A DNA stretch of 64,000 nucleotides from Accumulibacter sp036625275 (GTDB lineage Bacteria > Pseudomonadota > Gammaproteobacteria > Burkholderiales > Rhodocyclaceae): positions 21,942-85,941 of the forward strand of contig NZ_JAZKUD010000009.1 of NCBI RefSeq assembly GCF_036625275.1. The letters run 5' to 3'. Below the pieces are notes generated by a model, which did no database searches, was not told the origin of the DNA, and worked only from the letters and a program-made list of their open reading frames with translations. Of the stretch, positions 59,224-64,000 are shown piece by piece (positions within the stretch are counted from its first letter, which is position 1; the number at the start of each line of letters is the position of its first letter). The position numbers and the translations under genes were made by a program.

Positions 59224-60120
59224 ATGAATACCGCGAAAAGACTTCTGCTCCTGGCCCTGCCGGCCCTGCTGGCCAGCCCGTCGATTCTGGCCAAGGAGGG
59301 TCCCGACCAATACCCGAACGGCTCCGAGAACTTCATGGTCGGCGCCCTGCCGCCGGCAGGCAACTATTTCATCAACTACCTCGGTCATTACCAGGGCGAC
59401 TATCGCGCCAACGACAGTCAAAAGGTGCCGGGGCTTAAGGTCAGCGCCACTTTCGATGCCCTGCGTTTCATCCATGTCACCCAGCAGAAGATCCTCGGGG
59501 GCGACTGGGCGGTGCATGCGATCGTGCCGCTGGTTGACCAGCGACTGCACACCCCGATTCCGGGCATCGGCAACGGCAGCGCCTTCGGCCTCGGCGACAT
59601 CGTCATCGACCCCCTGATCATCGGCTGGCATTTCCCGCCGGACTGGCACCTGACCGTCGGCATCGACATCTACCTGCCCACCGGCAAGTACAGCAAGACC
59701 AACCCTACCGACAGCATCGGCGCCAACTACTACAGCTTCGAGCCCATCTTCGCCTTTACCTACCTCAATCAGGGTGGTTTCGAAGCCTCTGCCAAGCTGA
59801 TGTACAACCTCAAGACCAGGAACCTCGACACCCACTACCAGTCCGGCAACGATTTCCACATGGACTACCTGCTTGCTCAGCACTTCGGGCCGTGGGCCGT
59901 CGGCCTGGCCGGCTATTATCTGACCCAGACCAGCGACGACGAGCGGAATGGCCGGACAGTCCACCCGGACGGCAACCGCAGCAAGGTCTTCGCCTACGGC
60001 CCGGCAGTCAAGTACGACTACAAGGGGATGAGCTTCGTCGCTAGCTGGAATCACGAAACCCGTGTCGAAAACCGCTTTCAGGGCAACAAGTTCTTCTTCA
60101 AATTCGTCACCGCCTTTTGA
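59224..60120 (+). CDS. SphA/MetA-pathway type outer-membrane protein
   Basis: 298 residues from ATG 59224. A signal peptide (RLLLLALPALLASPSILA) and a C-terminal phenylalanine (FKFVTAF) fit an outer-membrane beta-barrel. The repeated aromatic/Gly-rich amphipathic strands (GNYFINYLGHYQGDYRAND, LTVGIDIYLPTGKYSKTNP, FEASAKLMYNLKTRNLDT) match the phenol_MetA_deg/SphA family. These are linked to uptake of aromatic compounds. It lies 106 bases after the HpaB/AbfD-like gene, so the pair may process an aromatic or hydroxy acid. AAGGGGGG is upstream, with wide spacing. Confidence 0.82.
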   Translation: MNTAKRLLLLALPALLASPSILAKEGPDQYPNGSENFMVGALPPAGNYFINYLGHYQGDYRANDSQKVPGLKVSATFDALRFIHVTQQKILGGDWAVHAIVPLVDQRLHTPIPGIGNGSAFGLGDIVIDPLIIGWHFPPDWHLTVGIDIYLPTGKYSKTNPTDSIGANYYSFEPIFAFTYLNQGGFEASAKLMYNLKTRNLDTHYQSGNDFHMDYLLAQHFGPWAVGLAGYYLTQTSDDERNGRTVHPDGNRSKVFAYGPAVKYDYKGMSFVASWNHETRVENRFQGNKFFFKFVTAF

Positions 60121-60139
60121 TAAGGCGCGATCCGGTATC

Positions 60140-60371
60140 TGCTCAGGCATTTTTCTGAGCTGGCCTGTGCGGCAGTTCGATCCGTCCTGCGATCTTCTCA
60201 CCGTCTTGCCATCAAACGCCACGACGCCTTTGGCCGCGCCGACGATGCGGTCGATCCACCGCCGGAAGCAAGATTCGAACGTCGCCGCTTCCAAAACGCG
60301 AAACACCTGACCAAACGTGTCCTGCGACGGCGTGCCATGCTTGAGAACCCGGAACGACTTCAGCCGTAAGC
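60140..60371 (-). pseudogene. ISAs1-family transposase remnant
   Basis: On the minus strand the translation reads KSFRVLKHGTPSQDTFGQVF, then RVLEAATFESCFRRWIDRIV and GVVAFDGKTVRRSQDG. That is the N-terminal part of ISAs1-family transposases, with the first catalytic Asp in AFDGKTVR. Sequence beyond it is lost, so it is non-functional. It abuts the 3' end of the outer-membrane gene, on the opposite strand. Confidence 0.75.
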
Positions 60372-60455
60372 GTTTAGCCCCCTACGACGCGTACCCAGCA
60401 GATTGGTGCGGAGGGTAGCCGTAGCCCTGTTGGCAACAAAGGGACTTCCCGGAAT

Positions 60456-61532
60456 TTAACCGGTGGATAGTGTTACCGAACTTGGCTGGATGTCGACGAA
60501 CCATTTCTCCACTCCAAGCAGTCGCTGAATCTTGGTTTCAAGCGTATGCATGGCCTCCTTGGTCAGTTTGACCCCCATTTCGTAGGCGGTATCCATCCGG
60601 CGGACGAGCGGGTGTTTGCCCTTCCAAGTCATGGATGAGGCGTAGCCCAGTACGGCATCGATGGAGTCGAGTAGCCCCCCGTTCCAGTGGTGCTCCAGGA
60701 TGCCCCAGCAGCGTTCGATGAGATTGTATTTGCTGTGATACGGCGGATAGTAGGCCAGTCGGATGGTGAGTCCGGTCTTCTCGACGAAGGCCACCATCCG
60801 GGCCATGAATGGGGTTCGGCGGCTATGGCATTCGGGGCCATTATCGAGGTTGAGGAGCCGCGTGTTCACCTCGGGAAAGCAGTGCCGCTGCTCCTCCCCA
60901 AAGGTCTCCAGACAGTCCGCCAGGCCATCACTGGTAACCTTCGTCGTGACTGCAAAGAGATGGAGGTCGTCGTGCTCGGGCACGAAAATGCCGACCGGAG
61001 TGACCCGTGCCTCGGGCTGGAAATCGTGGTCCAGCGCCTGGGTTTGGGGAATCTTTTTCAAGGGGCGCGTCTTGGCGACCATCCGGGGGGAATACCCCAG
61101 CCGCTTGAGACGTAACCGCAGCGCCTCCTGTTTGGGTAACTCTTCGTCAGCAGAGTGCTTCTGGACGATGAGCTGCCGGCGCACTTCCTTCACCGAAAGC
61201 CAGGTGTCCAAGCGCTGGTTGCGAAACTGCGGGTCGGTTTGGCTTTGCCCATCCACAATCGCCTTGATGTCGTCGAGCAAATGAGGCAAGCGGCTCTCGA
61301 CCGGCTAACGGCCTCTGAGTGAGGACGCATCCACACAGACTATCCCGCTCTCCAACTCCCTCAACCCCTTGCGGATAGACCACCCCGACCATCCCAGCTC
61401 GCGCATGGCACGCGTCTGGCCACCACGTCCCAGCGCCTGCACGATGCCGGCCATGAATCCTCGCCGCGCGGCACCTTTCAAAGACTTCGCCGTGGCTTGG
61501 TCAAGGTGCTTCAGCGCATCGGTCAGTTCCAT
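60456..61532 (-). pseudogene. ISAzo13-family transposase with in-frame stop
   Basis: One reading frame of 359 codons is broken only by TAG at 61307-61305. Before it, MELTDALKHLDQATAKSLKG and GGQTRAMRELGWS form the N-terminal HTH-like part. After it come PHLLDDIKAIVDGQSQTDPQ, RRQLIVQKHSADEELPKQE, LDNGPECHSRRTPFMARMV, RLAYYPPYHSKYNLIERCWG and MTWKGKHPLV, the usual ISAzo13 core. Everything else looks intact, so the loss is recent. Without termini found I give only the gene. Read-through or a sequencing error cannot be excluded. Confidence 0.8.
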
Positions 61533-61597
61533 TACTTACTCCGGAAAACGTATCGTCGTATGAGAACACATTCTTCGGTTAAATTGTGGCAAGTCCC

Positions 61598-61897
61598 TTA
61601 GCAGTTGCCTTTCTTGGCCTGGCCCGGCGGGCAGTGTCCTCCACCTTGGTGCGGGACGCCATTGTTGCCGCGTCCGGTGTAGTACTTCTCGCCACGTGGG
61701 CCATTGTGATCTTTCCAGTACCTGGGGTCGCGGTAGTCGTAACCATCCCAGTAATAGCCACGATTGTCGCGGGTGCCGAAGGTTACGGTGACGCCCGGGG
61801 CCTGGACGCGCACGTTGCCGAGATTCACGTTAATATCGCCTGCATTGGCAAACAATGGCGAGGCTGCAATCAAAGTACCTAGCAGAAGTTTTTTCAA
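61598..61897 (-). CDS. Small secreted DUF2502-like protein
   Basis: 99 residues from TTG 61897, picked because it gives a perfect signal peptide (KKLLLGTLIAASPLFANA) and has GAAAGG about 9 bases upstream. The mature protein starts GDINVNLGNVRVQAPGVTVT. The Tyr/Asp/Gly-rich motif RDNRGYYWDGYDYRDPRYW is followed by a hydrophilic tail (HGP..YTGRGNNGVPHQ) with two cysteines. It is like E. coli YpeC and other DUF2502 periplasmic proteins with no known role. It lies between IS remnants and may be the only native gene in this stretch. Confidence 0.7.
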   Translation of the reverse strand: MKKLLLGTLIAASPLFANAGDINVNLGNVRVQAPGVTVTFGTRDNRGYYWDGYDYRDPRYWKDHNGPRGEKYYTGRGNNGVPHQGGGHCPPGQAKKGNC

Positions 61898-62101
61898 AGT
61901 TGATGGCCTTTCGTTGAAGTTGTGGTATCCCACGGCAAGCTCGACAGTCGGAGCGTAGCGACGCAGATTGAAAGGGTTGTACGCCAAAACGCTTACTGGG
62001 GTCAAGTTCTTAGTTCACCCGACTAAACAACCACCGGCTAAAGCCGGTGGGTTTATCTTGCGGACTGAAAGTCCGGATACGCGTCGCCTAAACGACGCGT
62101 C

Positions 62102-62533
62102 CTAGTTGGGTTCCGTTTTGAAATCGTCATTCGCGTTGGGCTCAAAGTGATGCTCCAAATACTGCCTGATCATCTCGTCCGTCATTTGCCCTACCGTCGC
62201 ACAGAAGTACCCCCTGGCCCAGAAGTGCCGACCCCAGTACCTCTTCCTCAGGCGCGGATACTCTTCCAACAGCTTGCTCGACGTCCGCCCCTTGATCCGC
62301 CTCATGATCTCGCTCGGCGCCATCGTCGGCGGGCAACTCGTCAGGATGTGCACGTGGTCCTTGCTCACCACACCCTTCACTATCCGAATCTCAAACGCCT
62401 CACACGTCTCCCGGACCAACTCTCGTACTCGCTCCGCGACCTCTCCCGTCAGCACCTTGTACCGGTACTTCGTCACCCACACAAAGTGGTATTCGATTTG
62501 AAATACCGTAGGGCTGCCATATCTGTAGTCCAT
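62102..62533 (-). CDS. tnpA: IS200/IS605-family Y1 transposase TnpA
   Basis: 143 residues, typical for TnpA. HUH motif H60-V-H62 in KDHVHIL and catalytic Tyr125 in MIRQYLEHH. FQIEYHFVWVTKYRYKVL is the usual start. It carries out single-strand transposition at hairpins. The gene is intact, but its promoter side is separated from the left-end hairpin by the IS5-family insertion. Confidence 0.93.
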   Translation of the reverse strand: MDYRYGSPTVFQIEYHFVWVTKYRYKVLTGEVAERVRELVRETCEAFEIRIVKGVVSKDHVHILTSCPPTMAPSEIMRRIKGRTSSKLLEEYPRLRKRYWGRHFWARGYFCATVGQMTDEMIRQYLEHHFEPNANDDFKTEPN

Positions 62534-62572
62534 GCCGCACCTCCCCTAGCGCAGCATATTTTCGCAGCTAAA

Positions 62573-63707
62573 GGGCGTTGGTGTAGTATATTGGCATGAA
62601 CTCCGGATGGATATCCCGTATGGTTATATTCCTGGCTTTCGGCAAGCCCTCCCTCTTTTTCTGCCCTTCGTCATGCAGTAGGCGCGATTTGCCCTACCCG
62701 GACAGATTCCGGCATGCCCAGGTAGGTAAAGGTGTTGAGGATCGCAGCTCTGACGTGGGCTTCAGTGACTTGCCGCTCGAAGGTCCGGGAGTATAGGGTG
62801 TCGCCCAGTTGCTTCAGTCGGTACATCCTGTTTTCCGCGAGGCTGCGCCGGTGGTAGCCGCTCTCGTTCTTCCAGACGCTCTTTCCCTTGGTGTCGATCT
62901 CCTGGAGGATCGCATCGCGGGGATGATCGTCTCCCCAGGCGACGGCACCTTCCCGCGGGGGAATGGCGGCACGAGCGCCCCGCTCGGCAATGGCGGCGTG
63001 GCAGCCGTGGCTGTCATAGGAACCCTCGGCCGATACCTGGGCGATCTCGCCTTCGATCTGATCGAGCAGGCCGGGCAGGATTTCGCTATCGCCCCAGTCA
63101 GCGGTGGTCACTTCAATGCCGATGATGTCCTGGGTGCTTTCGTCTACGGCCAGGTGGATCTTGCGCCACGTGCGCCGCTTGCCGACCCCGTGCTGGCGTA
63201 CCTTCCATTCCCCTTCGCCGAAAATCTTCAGCCCGGTCGAATCGACCACCCCATGCGTCGGCCCCTGGCGCGGCCGGCGCGGAATCTTCACCGAAAGTTC
63301 CGCCGCCCGTCGCGACAGATAGCTGTGGTCCGGGACCGGCAGGTCCAAGTGGCACAAGCCCATCAGCGACCTCACCAATCCTTCCGTCGCCCGGTAAGGC
63401 CACTGGAACAACGCCTTGATCGTCAGGCATGTCTGGATGGCCAGATCCGAGTACTGCCCAGGGGTGCCGCGCCCCACCGGCGGCGGTGGCGTCCAGTGGT
63501 CTCGAAGGTTTTCATCGTCGAACCAGATCGTCAGATTGCCGCGATTGACCAGCGCTCGGTCGTACTCCGACCAATTCGTCACCCGATACCGCTGCTTCAG
63601 CACCACCTCGTCCGTGTCCGGCTTCACCCGCATCGCCATCTCGCACCTCCTTTTGCCACCCAACCCGGAACCCCGGGTATTCATGCTAATATACTACACC
63701 AACGCCC
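62573..63707 (-). mobile_element. IS5-family element inserted in the IS200 element (1135 bp)
   Basis: Inverted repeats GGGCGTTGGTGTAGTATATT (left, 62573 on) and the same with at most one change on the opposite strand at the right end (63707 back). The flanks AGCTAAA at 62566-62572 and 63708-63714 are identical: an apparent 7-bp target duplication within a CAGCTAAAGCTG hairpin. Confidence 0.88.
62671..63639 (-). CDS. IS5-family transposase (IS903-like group)
   Basis: 322 residues from ATG 63639, with AGGAGG 6 bases upstream. It begins MAMRVKPDTDEVVLKQRYRV. NWSEYDRALVNRGNLTIWF, RATEGLVRSLMGL and DLPVPDHSYLSRR are typical of this group. Acidic catalytic residues are in HGVVDSTGLKIFG, GSYDSHGCH and RRSLAENRMYRLK. 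Full-length and apparently functional. Confidence 0.9.
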   Translation of the reverse strand: MAMRVKPDTDEVVLKQRYRVTNWSEYDRALVNRGNLTIWFDDENLRDHWTPPPPVGRGTPGQYSDLAIQTCLTIKALFQWPYRATEGLVRSLMGLCHLDLPVPDHSYLSRRAAELSVKIPRRPRQGPTHGVVDSTGLKIFGEGEWKVRQHGVGKRRTWRKIHLAVDESTQDIIGIEVTTADWGDSEILPGLLDQIEGEIAQVSAEGSYDSHGCHAAIAERGARAAIPPREGAVAWGDDHPRDAILQEIDTKGKSVWKNESGYHRRSLAENRMYRLKQLGDTLYSRTFERQVTEAHVRAAILNTFTYLGMPESVRVGQIAPTA

Positions 63708-63745
63708 AGCTAAAGCTGACCGGCTAAAGCCGGTGGTTTTAACCT

Positions 63746-63927
63746 TATGATCGACAATAAATGTCTTTAGGCTTTCTGGTGCCCTTCGGTAGGGGCGCCG
63801 AGTAGTAGTTGCCGAGCATCTCCAGGGATAGTCGGGACCCACCCTGACTACTCTCCATTCTTTGTTGAAGGAGTTAGGTTCTGTTGACACAAGCACCGTT
63901 TACTGCGAAGGTTAAAGCCTTTTGGCG
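63746..63927. other. Non-coding stretch leading into the last IS element
   Basis: No gene recognised. GGTTCTGTTGACACAAGC at about 63878-63895 resembles the terminal repeat of IS5/IS427-type elements and probably marks the left end of the following element. Confidence 0.4.
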
Positions 63928-64000
63928 ATGGTGAACCGGCTCGAAATCAGCGACGAAGAATGGGAGGCGATCTACCCGATACTGGCGGCCCACAGGCATG
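63928..64000 (+). CDS. IS5-family (IS427-like) transposase OrfA, N-terminal fragment
   Basis: ATG 63928 opens MVNRLEISDEEWEAIYPILA and continues AHRH to the window edge. The ISDEEWxxIxPxL start is that of IS5/IS427 orfA (DUF4096-type) transposases. The rest is outside the window. Confidence 0.65.
   Translation, partial: MVNRLEISDEEWEAIYPILAAHRH

Larger units (their letters stand above)
62031..63735 (-). mobile_element. IS200/IS605-family element (interrupted by an IS5-family element)
   Basis: A TnpA gene (62102-62533) with subterminal hairpins. At the 3' side CCACCGGC TAAA GCCGGTGG (62031-62050), CGGACT GAA AGTCCG (62061-62075) and ACGCGTCG/CGACGCGT (62079-62100). At the 5' side CAGC TAAA GCTG split by the inserted element and ACCGGC TAAA GCCGGT (63719-63734). 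Without the insertion it would be about 600 bp. Exact tetranucleotide borders cannot be set. Confidence 0.75.

Noticed and set aside
59083..60306. 407-codon minus-strand frame covering the outer-membrane gene
   Set aside because: Only its first 50 or so codons (60140-60306) resemble an ISAs1 transposase; the rest is shadow of the SphA-like gene.
1..64000. tRNA or rRNA genes
   Set aside because: No cloverleaf with a T-loop GTTCGA-type signature plus acceptor stem, and no rRNA-like sequence, was recognised by eye.

Overview
The window looks like a chromosomal segment of a GC-rich betaproteobacterium, most likely Rhodocyclales and quite possibly a Candidatus Accumulibacter-type polyphosphate/PHA-accumulating organism. 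This rests on the gene repertoire (phasin, RegB/RegA redox two-component pair, Hsp15, DUF1631, DUF2784, PII, proteobacterial Mrp antiporter with an A-B fusion) and on the density of diverse insertion sequences. The taxon is an inference; no rRNA or tRNA gene was recognised.

Layout. 0-0.23 kb: 3' end of an IS3-family element. 0.3-4.8 kb: DUF2252 protein, a glutamate-receptor-like ligand-gated channel, an IS66 remnant, and ispD-ispF. 4.9-8.0 kb: the AMMECR1/MEMO1/radical-SAM trio plus a degenerate alpha/beta hydrolase. 8.4-10.9 kb: DUF2760 plus an Hsp70 paralogue. 10.9-13.7 kb: beta-propeller, polysaccharide deacetylase and fatty-acid-hydroxylase/sterol-desaturase genes with 4-bp overlaps. 13.8-14.9 kb: small alarmone-hydrolase-like HD protein and a LysE exporter. 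14.9-16.3 kb: a PIN toxin-antitoxin plus XRE islet bracketed by two copies of one promoter region. 16.3-17.9 kb: ABC-F (YbiT-like). 17.9-23.0 kb: a type III restriction-modification cassette (mod, vapB/broken vapC, res) flanked by two copies of a small inverted-repeat element. 24.0-26.8 kb: RegB-RegA, Hsp15, DUF2784. 27.1-30.8 kb: DUF1631 protein and RhlE helicase. 30.9-35.8 kb: a branched-chain amino-acid ABC transporter with a LivM-LivG fusion. 36.2-41.9 kb: the Mrp Na+/H+ antiporter operon (A/B fusion, C, D, E, F, G). 42.2-45.6 kb: GST, a cytoplasmic subtilisin with a separately encoded I9-like small protein, and pyrophosphatase. 45.7-50.9 kb: NAD synthetase, PII, a complete IS3 element, phosphoglycerate mutase. 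51.0-57.4 kb: metallo-beta-lactamase-fold protein, CBS-nucleotidyltransferase protein, small winged-helix-like protein, phasin, BipA/TypA. 57.5-60.1 kb: HpaB/AbfD-superfamily enzyme and an outer-membrane SphA/MetA-type protein. 60.1-64.0 kb: an IS graveyard (ISAs1 remnant, ISAzo13 transposase with a nonsense codon, an IS200/IS605 element carrying an inserted IS5-family element, and the start of another IS5-family element).

Two repeat systems shape the intergenic space. One is a dispersed composite palindrome (modules at about 0.23, 8.23, 13.67, 23.69, 36.01, 41.95, 47.70, 53.73 and 55.27 kb); both IS3-family copies abut or interrupt it. The other is the 60/149-bp inverted-repeat element bracketing the type III R-M cassette, whose ends provide the stop codons of the adjacent genes. 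These, the promoter duplication around the toxin-antitoxin islet, and the protease/I9-like pair are the most worthwhile leads. Functional statements come from motifs and gene order only; no database search was run.
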